Positions 1-9,415 of a stretch of 64,000 nucleotides of DNA are shown piece after piece. The DNA is from JAVVHH01 sp963848035. GTDB lineage: Bacteria > Pseudomonadota > Alphaproteobacteria > Acetobacterales > Acetobacteraceae. The position numbers and the translations under genes were made by a program. Numbering within the stretch: position 1 is the first letter of the stretch; the number at the start of each line of letters is the position of its first letter. The notes under the pieces were generated by a model. That model saw only the letters and a program-made list of their open reading frames with translations. It ran no database searches and had not been told where the DNA came from. Location of the stretch: assembly GCA_963848035.1 (NCBI GenBank), contig CAWKCD010000001.1:3472001-3536000 (forward strand), in the 5' to 3' direction.

Positions 1-818
1 GGGCGTTTCGGGCGGCCGGCGAAGCTCTTCACGATGCGTCTGGCGATGCCGAGGGCATGCGCGTCGTTCTCGGCGAGGTGGTCGACGACGCCGGAGGTGC
101 GGGCGTGGAGTTCGCCGCCGCCGAGGTCTTCGGCCGTGACGATCTCGCCGGTGGCTGCTTTGACCAGCGGGGGGCCACCGAGGAAGATGGTGCCCTGGCC
201 GCGGACGATGATGCTCTCGTCGGCCATGGCGGGGACATAGGCGCCGCCGGCGGTGCAGCTTCCCATGACCGCGGCGACTTGCGGGATGCCGGCGGCGGAC
301 ATCTGGGCCTGGTTGTAGAAGATGCGGCCGAAATGGTCGCGGTCGGGGAAAACCTCGTCCTGGTTGGGCAGGTTGGCGCCGCCGGAATCGACCAGATAAA
401 TGCAGGGGAGGCGATTCTGCAGCGCGATCTCTTGGGCGCGCAGGTGTTTCTTCACGGTGATCGGGAAGTAGGTGCCGCCTTTGACGGTCGCGTCATTGGC
501 GACGATGACGCATTCCTGGCCTTCGACGAGACCGATCCCGGTGATGATCCCGGCGGCGGGGATGTCTTCGCCATACATGCCGTGAGCGGCGAGTTGGCTG
601 AGTTCGAGGAAGGGCGAGGCGGGGTCGATCAGGGTGCGGACGCGATCGCGGGGGAGGAGCTTGCCGCGGGAGAGGTGGCGCTGTCTGGAGGCTTCGCCGC
701 CGCCCAGGCGGATGCGGTCGACCTCGTCGCGGAGGCGCTGGACGAGCGCCTGCATCTGGTCGCGATTGGTGCGGGTTTGCGGCGAGCGCTCGTCGATGGC
801 CGTGCCGATGGCTGTCAT
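1..818 (-). CDS. mccB: Methylcrotonyl-CoA carboxylase carboxyltransferase (beta) subunit, 3' end off window
   Basis: This is the N-terminal 272 residues of a biotin-dependent carboxyltransferase. It would transfer CO2 from biotin to 3-methylcrotonyl-CoA in leucine breakdown in the cytosol. The frame is open from ATG at 818 to the window edge. It reads an N-terminal RLGGGEASRQRHLSRGKLLPR segment, a DSGGANLPNQDEVFPD block and GSCTAGGAYVPAMADE, all typical of the MCC beta branch rather than propionyl-CoA carboxylase. The MFS gene ends 15 bp upstream on the same strand, so the two are probably cotranscribed. The C-terminal half, and any mccA partner, would lie outside the window. A geranyl-CoA or other acyl-CoA carboxylase beta subunit is the main alternative. 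Confidence 0.87.
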   Translation of the reverse strand, partial: MTAIGTAIDERSPQTRTNRDQMQALVQRLRDEVDRIRLGGGEASRQRHLSRGKLLPRDRVRTLIDPASPFLELSQLAAHGMYGEDIPAAGIITGIGLVEGQECVIVANDATVKGGTYFPITVKKHLRAQEIALQNRLPCIYLVDSGGANLPNQDEVFPDRDHFGRIFYNQAQMSAAGIPQVAAVMGSCTAGGAYVPAMADESIIVRGQGTIFLGGPPLVKAATGEIVTAEDLGGGELHARTSGVVDHLAENDAHALGIARRIVKSFAGRPKR

Positions 819-833
819 GGCGCGAGCATAGAC

Positions 834-2048
<1,215 letters not shown>

Positions 2049-2095
2049 GAAGCGAGTGGTGGCAGCGCTTTGTTCTTATGGCAAGCGCGCCACCC

Positions 2096-2126
2096 CCTGC
2101 CCTCCCCACGAGGGGGAGGGGGCAGG
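2096..2126. repeat. C-rich/G-rich inverted repeat (short hairpin)
   Basis: A CCTGCCCTCCCC arm faces GGGGAGGGGGCAGG across a short ACGAG loop. The arms are nearly complementary, with two extra G. It sits between the stop of the TIGR02300 gene and the start of the MFS gene, both on the minus strand. No T-run follows on either strand, so an intrinsic terminator is not supported. Similar CTCTCCC/GGGAGAG hairpins occur at 27085-27105 and 41852-41879. Confidence 0.55.
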
Positions 2127-2128
2127 TC

Positions 2129-2467
2129 TCACATGTCCTTGTCGTCGGTCTCGGCTTCGACTTCGATGTCTGTTCCGATCGCGTCAGCGTCGTCCTCGAG
2201 GTCGGAGGTGTCCTCCAGGACGTCCTCCGCCTCCTCGTCGTCGGCGACCTCGACGTCCGTGTCCGCGTCCTCCAGGCCCGGTGCGGGCACCTTCTTGATC
2301 GGACGCTTCTCCTCGATGACGTTGCCGCCGGCGCGGCGCAGGCGCGGCTGCTCGATCGGCTGTTCGGTGCCGCATTTGGGGCACACGGCCGGAACCTTGT
2401 TCAGATCGTAGAAGCGGACGCCGTCATTCACACAGGTCCGCTTCGTGCCGAGTTCAGGCTTTGCCAT
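2129..2467 (-). CDS. TIGR02300 family protein (FYDLN acid protein)
   Basis: This small acidic protein of about 112 aa belongs to an alphaproteobacterial family of unknown function. The N-terminus MAKPELGTKR, the FYDLNK motif and a VCPKCG half-zinc-ribbon match the family. The second half is a run of Asp/Glu typical of the 'FYDLN acid' name. The frame extends 20 codons further upstream, but I start at ATG 2467 because MAKPELG is the conserved beginning. A single visible CxxC pair plus an upstream Cys (TCVND) could bind a metal. It is divergent from aroA, about 90 bp away. No function is claimed. Confidence 0.8.
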   Translation of the reverse strand: MAKPELGTKRTCVNDGVRFYDLNKVPAVCPKCGTEQPIEQPRLRRAGGNVIEEKRPIKKVPAPGLEDADTDVEVADDEEAEDVLEDTSDLEDDADAIGTDIEVEAETDDKDM

Positions 2468-2557
2468 AAATTTCTCGAAGACCTCTTGGAGGGGGCGGCC
2501 CATGCCATTGCCGCGCCTGGCTGTCAAACGGTTCGATCACATGGTAAGCGCGCGGCC

Positions 2558-3881
2558 ATGGACCAACCCCTCCGTCCGCTCACTGCGCGGCGCCCCGAAC
2601 GCGGCCTTTCCGGCACCATCACCGTCCCTGGCGACAAGAGTATCAGCCATCGCGCGCTGATGTTCGCGGCGCTGGCCGTGGGCGAGACCCGGATCACCGG
2701 GCTGCTGGAAGGGGAGGACGTGCTGCGGACGGCGGCGGCGATGCGGGCGCTGGGGGCGGAGGTGGTTCGGGACGGGGCGCTGTGGCGGGTGGCCGGGCGT
2801 GGAGTTCGGAGGGCTGCGCGAGCCGGAGGACGTGTTGGACATGGGCAATTCCGGCACGGCGGCACGGCTGCTGTGCGGCGTGCTGGCGACGCATGACCTG
2901 TTCGCGGTCATGACCGGCGATGCCAGCCTGCGGCGGCGGCCGATGCGGCGGGTGACGGAGCCGCTGACGAGCGCTGGGGCGCAGTTCTGGTCGCGCGATG
3001 GCGGGCGGCTGCCGCTGGCGATCCGGGGCGCGCGGGATCCGATGCCGATCGAGTATCGGCTGCCGGTGGCGTCGGCGCAGGTGAAGTCGGCGCTGCTGCT
3101 GGCCGGGCTGAACGCGCCGGGGTGGACGCGGATCGAGGAACCGCAGGTGACGCGCGACCATACCGAGCGGATGCTGCGGCATTTCGGGGCCGAGGTGGTG
3201 GTCGAGGAAGTAGGGAGCGGGCGGGTGGCGAGCCTGTTGGGGCAGCCGGAGTTGGTGGCGGCCGACATCGTGGTGCCGGCGGATCCGTCGTCGGCGGCGT
3301 TCCCGCTGGTGGCGGCGGCGACGGTGCCGGGATCGTCGGTGACGATCACGGGGGTGGCGCTGAACCCGGCGCGGACCGGGCTGCTGCTGACGTTGCGCGA
3401 AATGGGCACGGAGCTGGTGATCAGCAACAGCCGGGTCGAGGGCGGAGAGGATGTCGGCGATCTCACGCTGACTTATGGCGAGTTGCGGGGCGTCGACGTG
3501 CCGCCGGAGCGGGCGCCGAGCATGATCGACGAGTATCCGGTGCTGGCGGTGGCGGCCGCGTCGGCGCGGGGCGTGACGCGGATGCATGGGCTGGGCGAGT
3601 TGCGGGTCAAGGAGAGCGACCGGCTCTCGGCGACGGCGGCGCTGCTCGAGGTCAACGGCGTGCGGGTGGAGATCGAGGGCGACACGCTGATCGTGCATGG
3701 CGGCAGGCCTGCGGGGGGCGGGTTGGTGGCGACGCATATGGACCATCGGATCGCGATGAGCGCGCTGGTGTTGGGCCTGTCGTCGCAGGCGCCGGTGCGG
3801 GTGGATGATGGGAGTTTCATCGCAACGAGCTTCCCGGGCTTCGTCGAGCTGATGCAGGGGCTCGGCGCGGCCATTGGATAG
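2558..3881 (+). CDS. aroA: 3-phosphoshikimate 1-carboxyvinyltransferase (EPSP synthase), interrupted by a one-base frameshift
   Basis: EPSP synthase joins phosphoenolpyruvate to shikimate-3-phosphate in chorismate synthesis. The N-terminal part from ATG 2558 carries PGDKSISHRALMFAALA. The rest resumes in the next frame with LDMGNSGTAARLLCGVLATH, a central RVKESDRLS block and DHRIAMSALVLGL near the C-terminus. All are family hallmarks. The frame changes at about 2807: the sequence reads GGA GTT CGG AGG, while removing C2807 gives the expected Gly-Val-Gly-Gly-Leu and one uninterrupted protein of about 440 aa. The gene is normally essential for prototrophy, so a sequencing or assembly error is as likely as a real pseudogene. 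cmk follows directly. Confidence 0.88.
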
Positions 3882-3888
3882 CGGGCGG

Positions 3889-4515
3889 ATGAGGAGGCTG
3901 GTGATCGCGATCGATGGCCCGGCGGCGGCGGGGAAGGGCACCTTGGCGCGGCGGCTGGCGGCGGCATTGGGGCTGAAGCATCTCGATACCGGGCTGCTGT
4001 ATCGGGCAACGGGACGAGTTGTGCTGGATGAGGGCGGCGACCCCGCCGACCCGGCTGCGGCCGAGGCTGCAGCGGGCCGGCTTCGGGCGGAGGACCTCGA
4101 CCGGCCCGATCTGCGCGGACCGGCCGCCGATGCGGCGTCGAGCGCGGTGGCGCGGCATCCCGGCGTTCGGGCGGCGCTGCTCGACTTCCAGCGGCGGTTT
4201 CCCGGCGAGGGCGGGGCGGTGCTGGATGGGCGGGATATCGGGACCGTGGTGTTCCCGGACGCCGACGTGAAGCTGTTCGTCACTGCCGACCCAGCGGCGC
4301 GCGCCCGGCGGCGGTGGGAAGAGGTGGGACGCGCCGTGCCGCTCGGGGAGATCGAGGCGGAGATGCGGGCGCGCGACGAGCGTGACAGCAACCGCGGAAC
4401 GGCACCGCTGCGGGCGGCCGATGATGCTGTGCAACTCGACACGACTGGGCTCAGCGCGGATGCGGCGTTCGAGGCGGCGATGCGGATCGTGGATGGAAAG
4501 GCCGGACTGGCATGA
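3889..4515 (+). CDS. cmk: (d)CMP kinase
   Basis: Cytidylate kinase phosphorylates CMP and dCMP to the diphosphates in pyrimidine salvage. From ATG 3889 the protein is 208 aa with a P-loop GPAAAGKGT at residues 10-18. LDGRDIGTVVFPDADVKLFV follows in the NMP-binding half, and RARDERDSNR resembles the LID/Arg motif of the family. A TTG five codons upstream (3874) is possible, but it would overlap the aroA stop and adds nothing conserved. aroA-cmk is a common alphaproteobacterial pair. The usual next gene, rpsA, is absent; the downstream reading frame overlaps by 4 bp (ATGA). Confidence 0.9.
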   Translation: MRRLVIAIDGPAAAGKGTLARRLAAALGLKHLDTGLLYRATGRVVLDEGGDPADPAAAEAAAGRLRAEDLDRPDLRGPAADAASSAVARHPGVRAALLDFQRRFPGEGGAVLDGRDIGTVVFPDADVKLFVTADPAARARRRWEEVGRAVPLGEIEAEMRARDERDSNRGTAPLRAADDAVQLDTTGLSADAAFEAAMRIVDGKAGLA

Positions 4516-5162
4516 TCTCGCGGTGGATGGTTTCCGTGATGGCAGCGTTGATGGTGGGCGGGGCGGGGCCTGCGCCGGACGTGGAGGCGAAGACGCGCGC
4601 GTTTCTCAGCCGGCCCGAGCAGATCGACGCGGTGCGGGATGCGGTGCTCGACCAGGCGGCGGCGTTGCCGCGCGCTTGTCCGGACCTGACGTTCAAGGCG
4701 GTGGAGCTGCTGTTGGCGTCGCCGCCTGAGCCGCGGTTCGATGCGGCCGGGACGATGGTCGAGGGAAGCGTGCGGCAGCGATTCGCGAGCGGCGGCTGCC
4801 CGGGTTTCGCGCCGCTGTTCAACGTTTGGGTGATTGCGACGCCGGGCGAGGCGGTGCGGACCTTCACCGCCTATCCCGGAACGACGTCCGCGTCGGTGGA
4901 TCTGCAGAAAGTGGCGATGCCGACGGCGGCGGTGGCGGCCGGCCGGGTCGTGGGCGGGTGCGGTTCGCTCGACGTCATCGACACCAAGGATCTCGGATTT
5001 GAGCCCGGCACAGGGAAGGGCGCGCGTCCGTGGCGGGAGATCTGGCTCGTGGGCGGGTGCGACATGTATGCCACGGTGTCGCTGCGGTTCGTTCCGAGCG
5101 CGGATGGGCACATCGGGGTCGACGCGCCGGCGGATGGGGTCAGGCGCGTGACGCTGCGCTGA
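4512..5162 (+). CDS. Exported protein of unknown function, 216 aa
   Basis: I do not recognise this family. The start ATG overlaps the cmk stop as ATGA, so translation is probably coupled. The N-terminus (MISRWMVSVMAALMVGGAGPAP) looks like a short Sec signal peptide with possible cleavage after GAGPA. The mature part has several Cys (CPDLT, GGCPGF, VGGCGSLD, VGGCDMYA) that could form disulfides in the periplasm, and ends in a beta-rich segment MYATVSLRFVPSADG. Its place after cmk is normally taken by rpsA. GC and codon use look like the neighbours. Confidence 0.7.
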   Translation: MISRWMVSVMAALMVGGAGPAPDVEAKTRAFLSRPEQIDAVRDAVLDQAAALPRACPDLTFKAVELLLASPPEPRFDAAGTMVEGSVRQRFASGGCPGFAPLFNVWVIATPGEAVRTFTAYPGTTSASVDLQKVAMPTAAVAAGRVVGGCGSLDVIDTKDLGFEPGTGKGARPWREIWLVGGCDMYATVSLRFVPSADGHIGVDAPADGVRRVTLR

Positions 5163-5176
5163 GGGCGCGCGTCAGA

Positions 5177-5581
5177 TCACTCGTCTGCGGTAACGGAGGT
5201 CGCTTGACCACGTAGCGCGTCCACAACCGGTTCGGCGACCGCCTTGGCGATGGCCTCGGCGTTCGCCGTGGCAGCCGGCGCAAGGAACGGGCGAGGTGGG
5301 ATGCGGGACGTGCCCATCTCCTGGGGCGCTGCGGCGGGGTCGTTGCTGCCGACGGCGGCTTCGAGACCATTGGCGCTGACGGCGATGCTGTCCCGGAGCG
5401 CGCCGGTGCGGACCCAGGGCTTTTCGTGATCACCGGCGCCCTGCGGCTCGGAGAGAGCCTCGCGGACGGTGTCGGCGAGGCGCTCTGCTTGCTCGGACAG
5501 CGCCGTGGCCATGATCTCCGCCGGGCGGACCTGGTCGAGGCGGGCGCGGATTTCGGCGAGGCCTTTGATGGTGAGCTTCAT
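5177..5581 (-). CDS. HK97 gp10-like phage morphogenesis protein, orphan
   Basis: This protein of about 134 aa resembles the HK97 gp10 / phage tail-completion family. It opens MKLTIKGLAEIRARLDQV and contains VRTGALRDSIAV followed by MGTSRIPPRPFLAPA, the family's Gly-Thr-Ser-x-x-Pro-x-R-P-F-L pattern. ATG 5581 is chosen; a GTG nine codons upstream (5608) is open too. No capsid, portal, tail or integrase gene adjoins it. It stands alone between an exported protein and tRNA-Asp, so it is either a prophage remnant left beside a tRNA or a domesticated gene. The frame is intact over its full length. Confidence 0.7.
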   Translation of the reverse strand: MKLTIKGLAEIRARLDQVRPAEIMATALSEQAERLADTVREALSEPQGAGDHEKPWVRTGALRDSIAVSANGLEAAVGSNDPAAAPQEMGTSRIPPRPFLAPAATANAEAIAKAVAEPVVDALRGQATSVTADE

Positions 5582-5717
5582 GGGGAAGCGTTCTTGAATT
5601 CCTTGCACCTGAATGCAAGCGGGATCGGATAACCCGGGGGCGAGGGGGATATGGCGGTGCGATCGTATTTGTCGGCTTGACGCGCTGGGTCGTGGGCCCT
5701 AGACGGTGCGCCCTGCT

Positions 5718-5794
<77 letters not shown>

Positions 5795-5933
5795 GCAGCA
5801 ATCATCAAACCTCTTGCAATCGCACATGAACGTGCCGCTCTGCTCTGGCGGCGGCGCGAACACCGTTCTATACCGCCGCGGTGCAGCATCGCCGGCGCCG
5901 TCGCCGGGCTTGGGCTGCCAAAGGATTTTGCCG

Positions 5934-6296
5934 ATGCCATTCCTCGCCGACTGGTTCCCCATCCTGGTATTCCTTGCCATCGGTGGCGGGATCGCGTTGG
6001 CGATGGTGGGCGGATCACTGTTGGCGGCACACCAGAAGCCGTATCCGGAAAAGCTTTCGTCGTATGAATGCGGGTTCGAGCCGTTCGACGATGCACGGCG
6101 CAAGTTCGACGTGCGGTTCTACCTGGTCGCGATCTTGTTCATCATTTTCGATCTTGAAGTCGCGTTCTTGTTTCCCTGGGCGATTACGCTTGGCGACATC
6201 GGACTTTTCGGCTTTTTGTCGATGGTTGGCTTCCTTGCGGTGCTGACGGTCGGGTTCATCTACGAGTGGTGCAAAGGCGCACTGGAGTGGGAGTAA
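5934..6296 (+). CDS. nuoA: NADH-quinone oxidoreductase subunit A
   Basis: This is a small membrane subunit of complex I, 120 aa with three predicted helices. ATG 5934 (MPFLADWFPIL) is the start; the frame is open further upstream only because it runs into the tRNA. The conserved SSYECGFEPFDDARRKFDVRF loop, which lines the quinone/membrane-arm junction with its Cys, is present. FDLEVAFLFPW follows in the next helix. It heads the 14-gene nuo operon plus one insertion; nuoB starts 4 bp after its stop. Confidence 0.96.
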   Translation: MPFLADWFPILVFLAIGGGIALAMVGGSLLAAHQKPYPEKLSSYECGFEPFDDARRKFDVRFYLVAILFIIFDLEVAFLFPWAITLGDIGLFGFLSMVGFLAVLTVGFIYEWCKGALEWE

Positions 6297-6300
6297 GCGC

Positions 6301-6855
6301 ATGAGCGCTGCAACTGACGTAGCCTGGAACCGCCAGGATTTGCCGCCGGGTCCGGAGCAGGACGCGGTGGTCAAGGGGATCACCGGCGAGATCGCCGACA
6401 AGGGCTTCATCGTCGCCAATCTGGACAAGGTGGTGAACTGGGCGCGCACCGGTTCGCTGTGGCCGATGACGTTCGGGCTGGCGTGCTGCGCGGTGGAGAT
6501 GATCCACGCGTATATGCCGCGCTACGACCTCGATCGATTCGGCGTGATCCCGCGCGCTTCGCCGCGGCAGTCTGACGTGATGATCGTGGCCGGCACGCTG
6601 ACCAACAAAATGGCGCCGGCACTGCGAAAAGTTTACGACCAGATGCCGGAGCCGCGCTGGGTGATCTCGATGGGGAGCTGCGCTAATGGCGGCGGCTACT
6701 ACCATTACAGTTACTCGGTGGTGCGTGGGTGCGACCGGATCGTGCCGGTCGACATCTATGTCCCGGGGTGTCCGCCGACGGCGGAGGCGCTGGTCTACGG
6801 CATCCTGCAATTGCAGAAGAAGATCCGGCGGACGGGGACGATCCTCCGTGGCTGA
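6301..6855 (+). CDS. nuoB: NADH-quinone oxidoreductase subunit B
   Basis: This peripheral-arm subunit holds the terminal [4Fe-4S] cluster N2, which hands electrons to quinone. It is 184 aa. The expected ligands are visible as C62-C63 (GLACCAVEM), C127 (GSCANGG) and C157 (VPGCPP). The VDIYVPGCPPTAEAL motif is typical. nuoC begins inside its last codons on GTG 6848, an 8-bp overlap. Confidence 0.97.
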   Translation: MSAATDVAWNRQDLPPGPEQDAVVKGITGEIADKGFIVANLDKVVNWARTGSLWPMTFGLACCAVEMIHAYMPRYDLDRFGVIPRASPRQSDVMIVAGTLTNKMAPALRKVYDQMPEPRWVISMGSCANGGGYYHYSYSVVRGCDRIVPVDIYVPGCPPTAEALVYGILQLQKKIRRTGTILRG

Positions 6856-7483
6856 GCTGCAAGAACTCGTCCAGGGATTGCCGGGCGTCGAGCGGGTCGC
6901 GCTCGATCTCGACGAGGTGGTGCTGCATGCCCACCGCGACCAGTTGGGCACTCTGCTGCTGACATTGCGCGACGACGAGCGGTTCGCGTTCGAGCAGGTG
7001 ATGGACATCTGCGGAGTGGATTGGCCGGACCGCGAGGAGCGGTTCGACGTCGTCTACAATCTGCTGAGCGTCAGCAAGAACTGGCGCATCCGGGTGATCG
7101 TGCGCGCGGCGGAGGATACGCCGGTGCCGAGCTGCTGGAAGATCTGGCCAGTGGCGACCTGGTGGGAGCGCGAGGCGTGGGACCTGTTCGGCATCCGCTT
7201 CGCGGGGCAGCCGGACCATCGCCGCATCCTGACCGATTACGGCTTCGAGGGGCATCCGCTGCGCAAGGACTTTCCGCTCACCGGCTATGTCGAGGTGCGG
7301 TGGGACGAGGAGCGCAAGCAGGTGGTCAACGAGCCGGTGACGCTGACCGCTGATTTCCGCAACTTCGATTTCGTGTCGCCCTGGGAGGGGATGGTCTCGC
7401 TGCCCGGCGATGAGAAGGCGCATGAGGCGCGGCGCGCCGCGGGTCAACTGCCCGGCGGCAAGCCCGCAGGAGAGGCGCAATGA
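6848..7483 (+). CDS. nuoC: NADH-quinone oxidoreductase subunit C (30 kDa)
   Basis: This hydrophilic connecting subunit of complex I is 211 aa here and separate from nuoD, the usual state in alphaproteobacteria. The GTG start at 6848 overlaps nuoB by 8 bp and gives VAELQELVQGLPG. The family block WEREAWDLFGIRFAGQPDHRR continues into ILTDYGFEGHPLRKDFPL, and GYVEVRWDEERK follows. The end overlaps nuoD by 4 bp (ATGA). The protein carries no cofactor ligands; its role is to hold NuoB and NuoD in place. Confidence 0.96.
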   Translation: MAELQELVQGLPGVERVALDLDEVVLHAHRDQLGTLLLTLRDDERFAFEQVMDICGVDWPDREERFDVVYNLLSVSKNWRIRVIVRAAEDTPVPSCWKIWPVATWWEREAWDLFGIRFAGQPDHRRILTDYGFEGHPLRKDFPLTGYVEVRWDEERKQVVNEPVTLTADFRNFDFVSPWEGMVSLPGDEKAHEARRAAGQLPGGKPAGEAQ

Positions 7484-8730
7484 GCCAGTCCGACGACGTG
7501 ATGCATGCCGGCGGCGGGGCGACCACGCCGGGCTCCTTGTTGCCGAACACCAGCAAGGTGATCGAAGTCGACAACCACACCATCAATTTCGGGCCGCAGC
7601 ACCCGGCGGCGCACGGCGTCCTCCGTCTCATCCTCGAGATGGATGGCGAGGTGGTCGAGCGTGCCGATCCGCATATCGGGCTGCTGCATCGCGGCACCGA
7701 GAAGCTGATGGAATACAAGAGCTACCTGCAGTCGACGCCGTATTTCGACCGGCTCGATTACGTCAGCCCGATGTGCATGGAGCACACTTGGGTGCTGGCG
7801 CAAGAGAAGCTGCTGGGGATCCAGGCGCCGCCGCGGGCGGTGTGGATCCGGACGATGTTCGCCGAGGTGACGCGGGTGCTGAACCACCTGCTGAACATCA
7901 CGACCTACGCGCTGGACGTGGGCGCGATCACCCCGAGCCTTTGGGGCTTCGAGGAGCGCGAGAAGCTCCTCGAGTTCTATGACGACGCGTCGGGTGCGCG
8001 GCTGCATGCGAACTACTATCGCGCGGGCGGCGTCAACCGCGACCTGCCGGCGGGGTTGGTCGGGCGGATGGCGGAGTGGGCGGAGACATTCCCGAAATTC
8101 ATCGACGAGCTCGAGGAGCTGCTGACGGGCAACCGGATCTGGAAGCAGCGCACGGTCGACATCGGCATCATCTCGCCGGAAGACGCGCTGGCATGGGGCT
8201 TCTCGGGGCCGCCGCTGCGCGCGAGCGGAGTCGCGTGGGACCTGCGCAAGTCGCAGCCCTACGAGGTGTATGAGGAGCTGGATTTCGATATACCGGTCGG
8301 GCGCAACGGCGACTGCTACGACCGCTATCTCGTGCGGATGAACGAGATGCGGCAGAGCACGCACCTTATCAAGCAGTGCCTGGAGCGGCTGCCCGAGGGG
8401 CCGGTGCGCATTCAAGACAACAAGTTCACGCCGCCGAAGCGCCAGGAGATGAAGCGCTCGATGGAGGCGCTGATCCATCACTTCAAGCTCTACACCGAGG
8501 GCTATCACGTGCCCGCGGGCGCCACCTATACGGCGACGGAGAGTCCGAAGGGGGAGTTCGGGGTGTATCTGGTGGCCGACGGCAGCAACCGTCCGTATCG
8601 CTGCAAGATCCGGCCGACCGGGTTCGCGTTCCTGCAAGCCATCGAGCACATGTCGCGACGCCACATGCTGGCCGACGCCGTCGCGGTGATCGGCTCGCTG
8701 GATGTCGTGTTCGGGGAGATCGACCGCTAG
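7480..8730 (+). CDS. nuoD: NADH-quinone oxidoreductase subunit D (49 kDa)
   Basis: This quinone-site subunit is 416 aa. After a variable N-terminus of about 30 residues it shows NFGPQHPAAHGVLRL, with the His that contacts quinone, then HIGLLHRGTEKLMEYKSY. The C-terminus ends in the family's VFGEIDR. It overlaps nuoC by 4 bp and precedes nuoE by 2 bp. The related hydrogenase large subunit is excluded because the Ni-binding Cys pairs are absent. Confidence 0.97.
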   Translation: MSQSDDVMHAGGGATTPGSLLPNTSKVIEVDNHTINFGPQHPAAHGVLRLILEMDGEVVERADPHIGLLHRGTEKLMEYKSYLQSTPYFDRLDYVSPMCMEHTWVLAQEKLLGIQAPPRAVWIRTMFAEVTRVLNHLLNITTYALDVGAITPSLWGFEEREKLLEFYDDASGARLHANYYRAGGVNRDLPAGLVGRMAEWAETFPKFIDELEELLTGNRIWKQRTVDIGIISPEDALAWGFSGPPLRASGVAWDLRKSQPYEVYEELDFDIPVGRNGDCYDRYLVRMNEMRQSTHLIKQCLERLPEGPVRIQDNKFTPPKRQEMKRSMEALIHHFKLYTEGYHVPAGATYTATESPKGEFGVYLVADGSNRPYRCKIRPTGFAFLQAIEHMSRRHMLADAVAVIGSLDVVFGEIDR

Positions 8731-8732
8731 TC

Positions 8733-9413
8733 ATGGCCAACAACAATGACATCGAGGCCGGGTCGGCCGCGCTGAAGCCGGAAGAGATCGGCGTGAACCC
8801 GGCGGCCGATAGCCGGGCCGAGCCGGCGCATTTCGCTTTCGACGAGGAGAGCGAGCGCGAGATCGAGTGGATCCTGAAGAAGTATCCGCCGAGCCGGAAG
8901 GCGAGCGGGGTGATCCCGCTGCTCTACGTGGTGCAGCATCAGATGGGCCGGGCGACGGGCAGCGCCTGGGTGCCGCGGGTGGCGATTGACGTGGTGGCGG
9001 CGCGGCTCGAGATGGCGCCGATCCGCGTCTACGAGGTCGCGACGTTCTATTTCATGTTCAACATGAACCCGATCGGGCGCTATCACCTGCAGGTCTGCGG
9101 CACGACGCCGTGCTGGCTGCGGGGATCCGACGAGGTGGCGCGGGCGTGCCGCGACGAGGCTGGGGTGACCGGCTACAAGCAGACGAGCGCGGATGGCGTG
9201 TTCACGCTGTCGGAAGTCGAGTGCATGGGCGCCTGCGTCAACGCGCCGATCCTGTGCGTCGATGACGATTACTACGAGGATCTCGACTACGACCGGACGC
9301 GGGCGCTGCTGCAGGCGTTGCGGCGGGGCGAGCGTCCGAAGCCCGGCTCGACCACGGGCCGCATGACGTCGGCGCCCGAGGGCGGGCCGACCACCTTACT
9401 CGAGGTGAAATAG
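8733..9413 (+). CDS. nuoE: NADH-quinone oxidoreductase subunit E (24 kDa)
   Basis: This thioredoxin-fold subunit binds [2Fe-2S] cluster N1a. It is 226 aa. The ligands are C122 and C127 (VCGTTPCWL) and C164 and C168 (VECMGACVNAP). A roughly 30-residue N-terminal extension (MANNNDIEAG to RAEPAHF) precedes the conserved FDEES start, and a Gly/Thr/Pro-rich tail follows position 200; both vary within the family. Start ATG 8733 lies 2 bp after nuoD. Confidence 0.95.
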   Translation: MANNNDIEAGSAALKPEEIGVNPAADSRAEPAHFAFDEESEREIEWILKKYPPSRKASGVIPLLYVVQHQMGRATGSAWVPRVAIDVVAARLEMAPIRVYEVATFYFMFNMNPIGRYHLQVCGTTPCWLRGSDEVARACRDEAGVTGYKQTSADGVFTLSEVECMGACVNAPILCVDDDYYEDLDYDRTRALLQALRRGERPKPGSTTGRMTSAPEGGPTTLLEVK

Positions 9414-9415
9414 CC

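Noticed and set aside
2096..2126. Rho-independent terminator after the TIGR02300 gene
   Set aside because: The stem is strong but no T-run follows on either strand.
2694..5111. An 805-codon minus-strand open frame opposite aroA, cmk and the exported protein
   Set aside because: The translation is Arg/Pro/His-rich with no domain and lies antisense to recognisable genes.
7444..8664. A 406-codon minus-strand open frame opposite nuoD
   Set aside because: It is antisense to nuoD, which is complete and conserved, and has shadow-like composition.
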